This document shows, piece by piece, positions 50,393 to 57,265 of a DNA stretch of 57,265 nucleotides. The notes beneath the pieces were generated by a model. That model did not search any database, was not told where the DNA came from, and was given only the letters and a program-made list of their open reading frames with translations. Positions within the stretch are counted from its first letter, which is position 1; each line of letters starts with the position of its first letter. Location: positions 1 through 57,265 of the forward strand of contig JAHFSY010000029.1 in NCBI GenBank assembly GCA_023269615.1, read 5' to 3'. The position numbers and the translations under genes are program-made. This DNA is from Verrucomicrobiota bacterium. Its GTDB lineage: Bacteria > Verrucomicrobiota > Verrucomicrobiia > JABWAM01.

Positions 50393-51124
50393 TCAGTGTT
50401 GAAGAAACATTTCATTGATCCAACATTCGCCATCGTTTCTGACGGCGATTGGCAAGGGGTGATGTTTTTTAGGATCCTTTGGATAAAACTCCACCGACCA
50501 ATCGTATTTCTTTGGCTGTGGCGGGCAGAAATGACCCACAGCCGGGTTGTCCAGGTCAAGGTGATCAAAAGGCGGATGTAATTTCACAAATGTCCGGGCG
50601 TAATCTGCTGCTTGTTTTGCCTCGGCGAGATACGCCGGTAAAATGCCATCATAACATTCCCCGGCGTATTGTGCTCTCCCTGATTTTGAATTCAAATCCA
50701 TGGATGCGGACTGGCGCGGTTGTTTTTTCGCCGACTTCTTCCCATCACGGATAGCACCTCCTGGAGTTGATGAGATGGGGGGATTGGATGCGAGATATCC
50801 ATTATAACCCTTGTAGAATGGGTCTTGCACCTCCACGTCGTTGAGGACTCCCAAGCCCACGCAGCCTTCATAGATGGCAGGGTATCCGTGGATGGTCGGT
50901 TCCATTTTCTCAGGTGCTCCAAGAACAAGATAAGTGGCTCTTCCAGCTTCGCGTTGCTCCATGGCTACGTGTTTGCCGAGGTTTTCAATCGCCCGCTCGT
51001 AGGCGCTTTTGATCTCCGCAGATGGCGTAGAGATCTGAGTTGGTTGCGGGTGATGGAAAACAAGGGTTGCAGCGACGCCACAGCCGAACGCCACAAACAT
51101 CAGCAAAAAGATTCGTGTTTTCAT
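50393..51124 (-). CDS. Secreted protein of unknown function
   Basis: The 243-residue protein has an N-terminal hydrophobic segment (RIFLLMFVAFGCGVAATLVF) that could be a signal peptide or anchor. The mature part is hydrophilic, with a helical stretch (about 35-65) and several short proline-rich segments. I recognise no domain. The ATG at 51124 overlaps the stop of the upstream gene (ATGA), so the two orphans are translated together. Confidence 0.62.
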   Translation of the reverse strand: MKTRIFLLMFVAFGCGVAATLVFHHPQPTQISTPSAEIKSAYERAIENLGKHVAMEQREAGRATYLVLGAPEKMEPTIHGYPAIYEGCVGLGVLNDVEVQDPFYKGYNGYLASNPPISSTPGGAIRDGKKSAKKQPRQSASMDLNSKSGRAQYAGECYDGILPAYLAEAKQAADYARTFVKLHPPFDHLDLDNPAVGHFCPPQPKKYDWSVEFYPKDPKKHHPLPIAVRNDGECWINEMFLQH

Positions 51125-51711
51125 TCGACGCTAAGGCCTTCTTTGATGACCTTCATGCTTTGAAGATCCCACGTTTCCCAAACATACTGAATCGAGCTTC
51201 CAGGGGTGGTTTCTCGGGCGACTTTGAGAAGAGCACGCTTGCCATCATCCGAGATGGCTCCAATCTCAGAGACCCCGACAGCGCCAAGATCTTCCTTCGT
51301 CATCAGGCGTTTGATGCTCCATTTGGAGTCTGGCTTGGAGATTATGGCAAGACATACATAGTCGAAGCCGACTCCGCCATCCATCTTGCCATCCGATGAC
51401 TCGACGATTTCATCTTGTCGATATGCATATATTTGGCACAGAAGAAACTGCTTGTTCTTGCTCTGTACAATCTGCTGGACAAGTTCGGTTCCGGGTAAGG
51501 CGATAAGAGCATGCTCTTTGTCCGTCTTGATGATGTCGTGCCTTTTTTCTCGGACGAAAACAATGTGTTGTCCATCGTGCATGCTCCACTCCTTGGGATA
51601 ATCGACATCGAAGGCCCAGTCGTCCTTTAATTCCCCGCTGATGGAGACACCGCGCAGAGCGGTGAGGATCAAGACACAGATTAGGGCGGAGCGGCTTGTC
51701 TTCATGAGCAT
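51121..51711 (-). CDS. Secreted protein of unknown function
   Basis: The product has 196 residues from the ATG at 51711 (51705 is an equally good start). A signal peptide (SALICVLILTALRGVSISG) precedes a beta-rich domain with WAFDVDYPKEWSMHDGQHIV, LLCQIYAYRQDEIVES and SEIGAISDDGKRALLKVARE. The pattern of short strands with D/G turns suggests a propeller fragment or a PsbP-like fold but I cannot assign a family. It is translationally coupled to the next gene. Confidence 0.62.
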   Translation of the reverse strand: MLMKTSRSALICVLILTALRGVSISGELKDDWAFDVDYPKEWSMHDGQHIVFVREKRHDIIKTDKEHALIALPGTELVQQIVQSKNKQFLLCQIYAYRQDEIVESSDGKMDGGVGFDYVCLAIISKPDSKWSIKRLMTKEDLGAVGVSEIGAISDDGKRALLKVARETTPGSSIQYVWETWDLQSMKVIKEGLSVE

Positions 51712-51783
51712 CTGACGGTGTCTTGGACGATACGCCATCTTGCATGCTTGTCAATGGACGGGGAGGCGGAGGATCGCGGAATT

Positions 51784-52005
51784 GGGCGGACGGAAGGATT
51801 TCCGGAACACGAAACCTTTTCACGCAGCGCGGCGCGCTGCGTGAAAATCCTGATCCTGCAGCCTTTGCTTCGCGTCTTCTCGCCTCGCCGAAGCCTATCC
51901 GACTACGCCAAAGCGCTTCGTCGCGATGGCGAGCGGCGTAGCGCGGGTGCGAGAACCCTTCCGGAAATCCGCGTCCTTCCGCGTTGATCTGCGGAGAAAA
52001 ATCCG
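51784..52005. repeat. Composite palindromic element, copy 4 (with extra module)
   Basis: A degenerate left arm (GCGGACGGAAGGATTTCCGG) is followed by a perfect core hairpin at 51817-51847, TTTTCACGCAGCGC around GGC. Compared with copies 2, 3 and 5, the arm has A in place of C, matched by a T in place of G in the other arm. The right half contains the TCTCGCCTCGCCGAAGCCTA module also found, inverted, in copy 1, then GCGTAGCGCGGGTGCGAGAA and the outer arm ending CTGCGGAGAAA. The region between the two divergent genes (51712-52082) is otherwise empty apart from a promoter. Confidence 0.78.
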
Positions 52006-52047
52006 CTGGTTCGACGATTCGTCGTGTCGACTTTTGCCCAAATGGCA

Positions 52048-52076
52048 TTGATTCTACAACGGACTGCTCGTATATT
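52048..52076 (+). promoter_or_regulatory. Sigma70-type promoter of the second toxin-antitoxin pair
   Basis: TTGATT at 52048-52053 and TATATT at 52071-52076 are exactly 17 bp apart. The -10 box ends 6 nt before the ATG at 52083, so transcription should start at or beside the start codon and give a leaderless mRNA. No Shine-Dalgarno sequence is visible, in agreement with this. Confidence 0.6.
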
Positions 52077-52082
52077 ATCGCC

Positions 52083-52280
52083 ATGAGCGTTGCTGAAATC
52101 ATTCGTGAAATCAAAGCCCTGCCCCAGGTGGAACGCTGCAAGGTCATCGAGGAGCTGTATGAATTGAGCGGGCAGGACATCCCGGAGTCTTTCAAGGAAG
52201 GGATGGAAGACATCCGTGCGGGACGCGTGGTTGATATGGAGACCGCTTTGTTCAAGCCGTATCCCGGTGACAAGGCGTGA
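52083..52280 (+). CDS. Type II antitoxin, addiction-module type
   Basis: The 65-residue acidic protein has an N-terminal helix SVAEIIREIKALPQVERCKV then IEELYEL, and an extended C-terminal region. The EIxxxIKxLP pattern matches the antitoxin at 3904-4113. The ATG at 52083 was chosen because the frame upstream lies inside the palindromic element. The stop overlaps the toxin start (GTGA at 52277-52280). Confidence 0.78.
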   Translation: MSVAEIIREIKALPQVERCKVIEELYELSGQDIPESFKEGMEDIRAGRVVDMETALFKPYPGDKA

Positions 52281-52552
52281 TCTACCAGTATCGGGCGTCG
52301 CGGCGTTTCTGGAAGGCTTTTGATCGCCTTGAGGAAAGTCAGAAGCGATCAGCACAGAAAGCCTGGGAAATATTCAAGGTGAACCCATTTGATTCCCGTC
52401 TGAGAGCGCATAAAATCCATCGCCTATCCGCCGAATATAAAGTCACGATTCACGCCATTGAAATTGAGGGTGATCTACGCGCTTTGTTTTATCTCGATGG
52501 CAACATCGTCTGGAGCGTGGACATCGGCAGCCACGCCATCTATCGAAGGTGA
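52277..52552 (+). CDS. RelE/ParE-family toxin
   Basis: The 91-residue basic protein starts at GTG 52277. The family pattern is QYRASRRFWKAFDRLEESQK (helix 1), FDSRLRAHKIHRLSAEYKVT (helix to strand) and IEIEGDLRALFYLDGNIVWS with VDIGSHAIYRR at the end, the IGxHxxY ending typical of this subgroup. Likely an mRNA interferase or gyrase poison, held in check by the antitoxin before it. Confidence 0.82.
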   Translation: MIYQYRASRRFWKAFDRLEESQKRSAQKAWEIFKVNPFDSRLRAHKIHRLSAEYKVTIHAIEIEGDLRALFYLDGNIVWSVDIGSHAIYRR

Positions 52553-52556
52553 ACAT

Positions 52557-52913
52557 TCACCGTAACCCGACGATGGCATGCGCTCCGATCAGCAGCACAA
52601 CCAATCGAAATGCGGCCAGCATCGCCAGGATTCTGGCTGCCCGCACATTCCAACGTTTGCAATCTGAAGGGTCCAATTTGTAAGCTTGCACAACCAGAAT
52701 CGCAGCCAGCACCAATCCCAACATCAGTCCAATCGGAGGTGTCAATCCGCTCAAGATCTGCTCGCCCCAGGGCTTGGGTGCTTTGAGAACGTGATAGACG
52801 ACGCCCATCGCGGAACTCACGCATGCCATCCAATAGAACACCCCCACATATAGAATGGCCACGACCCACGACCCGACACGAATCCAAACCGAAGCCTTGT
52901 TCGATTCCGCCAT
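52557..52913 (-). CDS. Small membrane protein of unknown function
   Basis: The 118-residue protein has three hydrophobic helices (about 10-38, 57-77 and 93-115) and a charged loop (KLDPSDCKRWNVR) before the last. It converges on the toxin gene, with only 4 bp between stops. I recognise no family. Confidence 0.58.
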   Translation of the reverse strand: MAESNKASVWIRVGSWVVAILYVGVFYWMACVSSAMGVVYHVLKAPKPWGEQILSGLTPPIGLMLGLVLAAILVVQAYKLDPSDCKRWNVRAARILAMLAAFRLVVLLIGAHAIVGLR

Positions 52914-52984
52914 GTCCAGACTTTAGCGCATTCCCAGCCCACGAGCAAGGTCACGGCATGGTGAAAGAGATTCTATTTTGGGCT

Positions 52985-53593
52985 TCATTCCCGCATGACT
53001 CCGAAGGCAATGGGGAGGGTTGAAACTGCGATCCAAGCGGTGAAGAGGACTGCGGCAAGAATTGATCCATATCGGGGGCGCGTTAAACAGTCCGCAATCC
53101 AAAGTACCCCCCAAAGCATCATGCCGATGACGAAAAAATAGTGTGGAGGCCAGAGCAGACCGTGAGCGCGATGGCTCGCTTCCAAAACGTCGATGGCGGT
53201 ATACACCCAATAACCCGCAAGCAACAAAACTCCCCATGTGACAACCATCCGAGGGAATAGCGACCGGAACATCGCGGGAAAATTCTGCAGTCTCGGATAA
53301 TAGGCCACATCTGCGGGTGATTTCTGAATCGCAACGCCGAAGGGAAAGATAATGGCCATGCCGGCCGCAACCCAACATGACCAATGGAGTGCTCCAGGAA
53401 TCGCCAGGCTGAACCACGTGCCCGTTGCATAGGTAGTATGTGGCTGGATAATGCAGTCATCCATAACGAACAAAACGCAGGGGAGAACAAACCAAAGAAT
53501 GCAGCTCATCACCCAGCCAAAAACCATGGATTTAATTTTCAAAATTCCATCTTTGCTCTCTTCCAGGAACACGCCGTTTTTATCTGCTGTCAT
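52985..53593 (-). CDS. Multi-span membrane protein of unknown function
   Basis: From the ATG at 53593 the protein has 202 residues and five hydrophobic segments (about 22-44, 53-77, 100-125, 135-160 and 170-195). An in-frame start at 53626 lies inside the preceding gene and is less likely. The ATG overlaps the upstream stop by ATGA, so it is translated with the secreted protein gene before it. No family is recognised. Confidence 0.6.
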   Translation of the reverse strand: MTADKNGVFLEESKDGILKIKSMVFGWVMSCILWFVLPCVLFVMDDCIIQPHTTYATGTWFSLAIPGALHWSCWVAAGMAIIFPFGVAIQKSPADVAYYPRLQNFPAMFRSLFPRMVVTWGVLLLAGYWVYTAIDVLEASHRAHGLLWPPHYFFVIGMMLWGVLWIADCLTRPRYGSILAAVLFTAWIAVSTLPIAFGVMRE

Positions 53594-54231
53594 TTTTGGG
53601 TGCCTGACTTGGAATGTTGAATCCACCAGAACTTTTCCTCTGGTGTCAGATGATCTCCTGGATCATTCGCATTACTTTTCGGGATTGTAATTGATATGAG
53701 CCCCACGTGGCGATTCGTGTGCCCAGTTTCATCAATGATGATAAATACATTTTTTGTGTCCTCCACATAGTTGGTAATAATTGTGAAGTTCTTTGCAGGC
53801 GGTGTAACATAAATGGTGAAAGGATCACTTGCCAACGAGTTCGTGATTTGCCCGGGGTCGTTTGCGAATCCGTAGGAAAGAGTGGCGCGTGCCACGGCGG
53901 ATGTTTCTGTCTGTCCGGGAACGTGCGCCCCGAAGTGGCGGTACACATTGAAGGTTTTTGCCCGGAAAGGCTTGATTTCGACGAGGCCACCCCCGGTACC
54001 ACACTTGAGATTTGGTAACTCACCCCACCCGGCGCTGGTTTTGAGCTCAAGTTGATACATGAGGGTTTGTTCTTCTGGATAACCCCAAAGATAGATGGCC
54101 GTTGCGGTTGTGTTGGTCACCATGATTTCCGGTCCGTCCTTCGAATCCGCGACGATCCTGAGCTTGGGATTTTCGGCGCCGACAACGACCGAAGCCGCCC
54201 AAAGACAGCAGAATATGAATATCCTTTTCAT
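53590..54231 (-). CDS. Secreted protein of unknown function
   Basis: The 213-residue protein has a signal peptide (RIFIFCCLWAASVVVG, cleavage before AENPK). The mature part is beta-rich and fibronectin-like: LRIVADSKDGPEIMVTNTTA, TAIYLWGYPEEQTLMYQLEL, GGLVEIKPFRAKTFNVYRHF. This looks like an immunoglobulin-type fold with no catalytic features. The gene begins 12 bp from a truncated composite palindrome and is coupled to the next membrane protein gene. Confidence 0.62.
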   Translation of the reverse strand: MKRIFIFCCLWAASVVVGAENPKLRIVADSKDGPEIMVTNTTATAIYLWGYPEEQTLMYQLELKTSAGWGELPNLKCGTGGGLVEIKPFRAKTFNVYRHFGAHVPGQTETSAVARATLSYGFANDPGQITNSLASDPFTIYVTPPAKNFTIITNYVEDTKNVFIIIDETGHTNRHVGLISITIPKSNANDPGDHLTPEEKFWWIQHSKSGTQK

Positions 54232-54243
54232 CTGTTATACATA

Positions 54244-54376
54244 GATTTTCAGAAAATGAAGCCTTTTCACGCCGCGCGTGGCGCGGCGTGAAAATTCCGT
54301 CTTTGCGCCTTCGCGTCTTTGCGAGAAACTCTCCGGAAATCTGCGTCCGTCTGCGTAAATCTGCGGAGAAAAATCC
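54244..54376. repeat. Composite palindromic element, copy 5 (left arm truncated)
   Basis: Only the inner end of the left arm remains (GATTTTCAGAAAATGAAGCC, identical to copy 3). The core at 54264-54294 has arms TTTTCACGCCGCGC around GTG. The inner right arm TTTGCGCCTTCGCGTCTTTG and outer right arm TCTGCGTCCGTCTGCGTAAA then TCTGCGGAGAAA are intact. The truncation falls next to the start of the preceding gene on the minus strand. Confidence 0.82.
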
Positions 54377-54400
54377 GTTGCTTCTGACCCGTCATGGATT

Positions 54401-54892
54401 TTATTTTCCGGCCCCGGCGGTCAGGAGCATCTGGGCGATGAGGGGGTGGTTGTGGGCTTGGGCCATGGTGAGGGCGGTCTTGCCCTTGAGGGTGATCGCT
54501 TTCACGTCGGCGCCCCGATCGAGAAGGGCTTGCACAGTTTCGACATAACCATATCTCGATGCGTCCATGAGGGCGGTGGTGCCCTGGGTGTTTTTTGCAT
54601 TCACGTCGGCACCCTGGATGACCAGGAGTTTCACGGTGTCGGTGTGGCCGTTGATGGCGGCGCACATGAGGATGGTCCAACCGTTCTTGTCGGACGCGTT
54701 TACGTCGGAACGAAAGAAGATCAGGACCCGGCTCACATTGGTGTGGCCATAGGCCGAGGTCCACATGAGGGCGGTGCGGCCGGTCTTGTCACGCATCTTC
54801 GCACCAACCAGCATGCCCGCACAAATGGCAACGAGGGGAAGAAATCCCCAGCGGAACCACAGTTTCAGGGCGCGTGAACGGATGAAAGCCAA
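54401..54892 (-). CDS. Ankyrin repeat protein with N-terminal anchor
   Basis: The 163-residue protein has a hydrophobic N-terminal helix (about 11-30, LWFRWGFLPLVAICAGMLVG), then about four ankyrin repeats with the clear pattern DKTGRTALMWTSAYGHTNVS, DKNGWTILMCAAINGHTDTV and NTQGTTALMDASRYGYVETV, each ending in a GADVN-like loop (RSDVNASD, GADVNAKN, GADVKAIT). It should be exported or membrane-anchored with the repeats outside the cytoplasm. Ankyrin domains bind other proteins; the partner is unknown. Confidence 0.85.
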   Translation of the reverse strand: MAFIRSRALKLWFRWGFLPLVAICAGMLVGAKMRDKTGRTALMWTSAYGHTNVSRVLIFFRSDVNASDKNGWTILMCAAINGHTDTVKLLVIQGADVNAKNTQGTTALMDASRYGYVETVQALLDRGADVKAITLKGKTALTMAQAHNHPLIAQMLLTAGAGK

Positions 54893-54952
54893 GCTGCGTT
54901 CAATCTACCCCATTTCGCATCCGAAGCAACTGTACAGAATTGCAAGACAGAA

Positions 54953-55164
54953 GGATTTCTCCGCAGATTAACGCTGAAGGACGCAGATTTCCGGAAGGTC
55001 TCGCGCAAAGGCGCAAAGGCGCAAAGCTCCCTTCATCCCCGAAAGCATGTGGTCGCTTCACACATCGCAGCAAGCTGCGATGTGTGAAGCGACCGTCCGT
55101 CTTCTCTTCCGAAAACTTTGCGCCTTTGCGCGAGACCCTCTGAAAATCTGCGGAGAAAAATCCG
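54953..55164. repeat. Composite palindromic element, copy 6 (complete, different core)
   Basis: Outer arms GGATTTCTCCGCAGATTAAC and CTGCGGAGAAAAATCC enclose inner arms TCTCGCGCAAAGGCGCAAAG and TTTGCGCCTTTGCGCGAGAC. The core at 55051-55094 is a perfect 44-bp palindrome, 21-bp arms GGTCGCTTCACACATCGCAG plus C around AA. The core is unlike those of copies 2-5 although the arms are the same. It lies between two minus-strand genes. Confidence 0.85.
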
Positions 55165-55169
55165 CTGCC

Positions 55170-57265
55170 TTACATCGGAAGCCACTTGCCGGTGACGGTG
55201 GAATAGAGGCCGGCTTGGACCTTGAAGGAGGTCAGGCTGCGCAGGGATTCGAGATAGGTTTCGATTTGTGGGGCGTAGGTGGTCCGGAGTTCGTTGAGCT
55301 TTGCTGCGTCAACGCGGTCGGTTTTCCAATCCACGATCAGGATTTTTTGTTGGGCCTTGTCGCTGACCACAAGATCCATCACGCCTTCCACGCACCTGGA
55401 TGGTTTGGATTTCCAGAGGAACGGCATCTCGGGTTTGTGGACGAGACCGGTTTTCCGAAGTTCGTTCGCGAGGTCGGATTTCAGAAACAGATTCCACTCG
55501 ATTGTGGCGCGCCCGGGATCGGGGGAGGTTGTGAGGAGTGTATTGAAATGGCATTCCCATGTTTCGATTGCGGCACTCCAGTCCGTGTGTTCCATGAGCG
55601 AGTGCCACCAGATGCCGTAGGCGATGGCCTGGTCACGAAGGAGGGCGGGGGATTCTTCCGCATCGCGGTCCATTCGCAGCTCGGATTCCTTGGCGGACCC
55701 ATGACGCGCGAGGGTGTGGGGCAGGATGCGGGATGGAAAATTCCGGGCCCGCGCGATGGCGACATCACGTTCATTTTTGCTCGTAAGTTCGAGTGTTTTG
55801 GTTTTTACGGGCTTGCGGATTTTCTCGGCGGGCGGCGCGTTTTTATCCGCGAAAAGTTTTTCCGGGAGGCTGTTCCATGCGGTGAGGTTGCCTCCATCCT
55901 TGAGCTGCAGTTGCTCGGCGAATGATTTTTTATCATTGGCGAACAGCGTGGAATCATCCACGAGGACCAGCGTGCGACGGGCGCGGGTCAGCGCCACGTA
56001 AAGGATCCGCTGGGCTTCGTGATCCACCGCCTGCTGCATTTCTTCCAGGATGTCGGCTGGAACATCCGCCTTCTCGAAGGCCGTCATCATTTCGCGCTCG
56101 CGCGGGTGCTTGACCAGGCGCGGGTAGGAGGGGGCGCGCTGGTGGATCTTGCGAAAGAAGAAGGGGAGGATGACGGTGTGCCATTGCAAGCCCTTCGCCT
56201 TTTGACAGCCGATGAGCTGGACGGCGTTTTCCTGGACCGTTTCACCGGCACGCGTGGATTCGAAATCCTCCCTCAACGCGTCCGCCCAGTCGGCGATGGA
56301 TTTTCCTTCCGACTCGGCGACGGCGGTCCGGATCAGCAGGGCGTCGAGCTCGTATTCGAGTTCCGCGGGATTGTAGTGGGACTCGGGGAGGGCGCGCAGT
56401 CGCCCGCGCAGGGAGATGGTTTGCGCGAGATGATGGACGGCGTCCCTCAAGGGAAGGAGCATGGCTTCGGAGCGGGCGAGGGCCAGGTGATTCAAGGTTT
56501 CGGCGACAATCCCGGTTCCCGGGCTTGGTTTTTCGATTTGAAACAGCGAGCCGTCGCCCTGCGAAAAATCGGAAAGGCTTTGGTCGGAAATTCCAAACAC
56601 TTCACGGAGCACTCCCGCGATTTCAAATCCGTTGCGTGGCTCCGAGGCGACGACGAGCAAAGCGGTGAACCAGGCGTAGGCCGGGCTGTCGCCGCACACC
56701 ACGTCGGTGGACTGGACCTGGAACTTGATGTCGGCGGAGTGCAACGCCTCGCAGATGGGGTTGAACCATTTCTTTCTCGGGCACAGAATGGCGACTTCCG
56801 ACCATCTGGGCGCACGAAGTTTTTTCAAGCCCTGGTCTTTCAACCATTCCACAAGGACGTTCGCCTCGGTGCGCGCCTTGCGAAGGACGGACGCCTTGGG
56901 AGGCAGGTTGGATGGAATGTCGAGGCGGATGACCTGTCCCTCGGTGGCGTCGGGGCGCGGCTGAAGCTTGACGAATTCCACCTGGCTGTCCTGTCCGTCG
57001 AGCATGAGTGGCGCGAGTTCGTTCACGCGGTTCACAATGGCGGTGTCGCAGCGGAACGTGACTTCAAACTTGAGGGCCTGGCCCCGTGCGGATGTGGTCA
57101 GCAAATCGTGCACGGCGCGATAATGGGCCAGGTCGGCGCGTTCGCCGTAGATGGATTGCTGGGGATCGCCCACCATGCAGAAATGACCGTCACGCGGCGG
57201 ATGGGTTTTGTTTTCAAGCCATGCGCCTGTCGCCTCGGGCGGGCGCGTTACTTCCGTGAGCACGT
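55170..57265 (-). CDS. AddA/UvrD-like helicase-nuclease, N-terminal part outside the window
   Basis: The 697 visible residues are the C-terminal part; the frame is open at the right edge. Helicase motif III is FCMVGDPQQSIYGERADLAH, motif IV/V features are LIGCQKAKGLQWHTVILPFF, and motif VI is ILYVALTRARRTLVLVDD. The C-terminal about 180 residues form a RecB-like nuclease of the PD-(D/E)xK fold with VEGVMDLVVSDKAQQKILIV and DWKTDRVDAAK. This is the AddA layout, the helicase and nuclease subunit of double-strand break repair. The AddB partner is not in the window. The lack of Walker A here is due to the cut. Confidence 0.88.
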   Translation of the reverse strand, partial: VLTEVTRPPEATGAWLENKTHPPRDGHFCMVGDPQQSIYGERADLAHYRAVHDLLTTSARGQALKFEVTFRCDTAIVNRVNELAPLMLDGQDSQVEFVKLQPRPDATEGQVIRLDIPSNLPPKASVLRKARTEANVLVEWLKDQGLKKLRAPRWSEVAILCPRKKWFNPICEALHSADIKFQVQSTDVVCGDSPAYAWFTALLVVASEPRNGFEIAGVLREVFGISDQSLSDFSQGDGSLFQIEKPSPGTGIVAETLNHLALARSEAMLLPLRDAVHHLAQTISLRGRLRALPESHYNPAELEYELDALLIRTAVAESEGKSIADWADALREDFESTRAGETVQENAVQLIGCQKAKGLQWHTVILPFFFRKIHQRAPSYPRLVKHPREREMMTAFEKADVPADILEEMQQAVDHEAQRILYVALTRARRTLVLVDDSTLFANDKKSFAEQLQLKDGGNLTAWNSLPEKLFADKNAPPAEKIRKPVKTKTLELTSKNERDVAIARARNFPSRILPHTLARHGSAKESELRMDRDAEESPALLRDQAIAYGIWWHSLMEHTDWSAAIETWECHFNTLLTTSPDPGRATIEWNLFLKSDLANELRKTGLVHKPEMPFLWKSKPSRCVEGVMDLVVSDKAQQKILIVDWKTDRVDAAKLNELRTTYAPQIETYLESLRSLTSFKVQAGLYSTVTGKWLPM

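Noticed and set aside
47816..55164. CRISPR array made of the recurring repeats
   Set aside because: The copies are 1-4 kb apart, are palindromic composites of variable length, and no cas genes are present.

Overview
The window looks like a GC-rich chromosomal segment of a Verrucomicrobiota bacterium. The call rests on gene content: a prepilin-like protein with the H-x9-DG tail motif, an exo-rhamnogalacturonan-lyase-like (YetA/PL26-type) protein beside an AraR-like regulator, a MoxR/DUF58/BatA/DUF4159/DUF4175-type cluster, large secreted PA14/PKD/G8 proteins, and several families of extragenic palindromes. I could not run any search, so the phylum is inference.

Layout. 1-9.2 kb: small membrane proteins (TM2-like, DUF2752), a conserved protein of unknown role coupled to a B12-binding-type radical SAM protein, a RelE/ParE-type toxin-antitoxin pair, and a 1292-residue AsmA/TamB-like envelope protein. 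9.3-9.6 kb: tRNA-Leu(CAG) and initiator tRNA-fMet on the minus strand. 9.8-13.3 kb: ispH, an M42 aminopeptidase and a YggS-type PLP protein. 13.5-18.7 kb: two coupled sugar isomerase-like TIM barrels and a Gfo/Idh/MocA dehydrogenase on the plus strand, facing an ElaB/YqjD-like protein, an amidohydrolase and a 3-hydroxyisobutyrate-dehydrogenase-like enzyme on the minus strand. 18.7-23.8 kb: an HTH-metallo-beta-lactamase fusion, a Kef-like antiporter, a methyltransferase and a GT4 glycosyltransferase.

23.9-42.5 kb holds one minus-strand run of ten genes, transcribed from a DUF4175-like giant membrane protein through a beta-propeller, a DNRLRE-like protein, a PA14-PKD-TPR protein, a G8/beta-helix protein and a double-DUF4159 protein to MoxR, DUF58, BatA-VWA and a second VWA protein. 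The first six genes overlap by 4 bp or lie 3 bp apart. I read this as a MoxR AAA+/VWA envelope system with a translationally coupled set of exported proteins. It is the most interesting gene system in the window.

42.5-50.2 kb: an alpha/beta hydrolase, the prepilin-like protein, the AraR-like regulator and the PL26-like protein, then a YtrA-type GntR regulator driving an ABC ATPase and permease. 50.2-57.3 kb: accessory genes, namely two groups of coupled orphan envelope proteins, a second toxin-antitoxin pair, an ankyrin protein and the C-terminal part of an AddA/UvrD-like helicase-nuclease cut by the window edge.

Intergenic DNA is unusually structured. One composite element recurs at least six times: conserved outer and inner arms around a perfect palindromic core whose sequence differs between copies. 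There are also several REP-like families with GTAG ends, two nested inverted repeats, two heptad (NNNGTTC) arrays and a 28-bp tandem repeat at a gene start.
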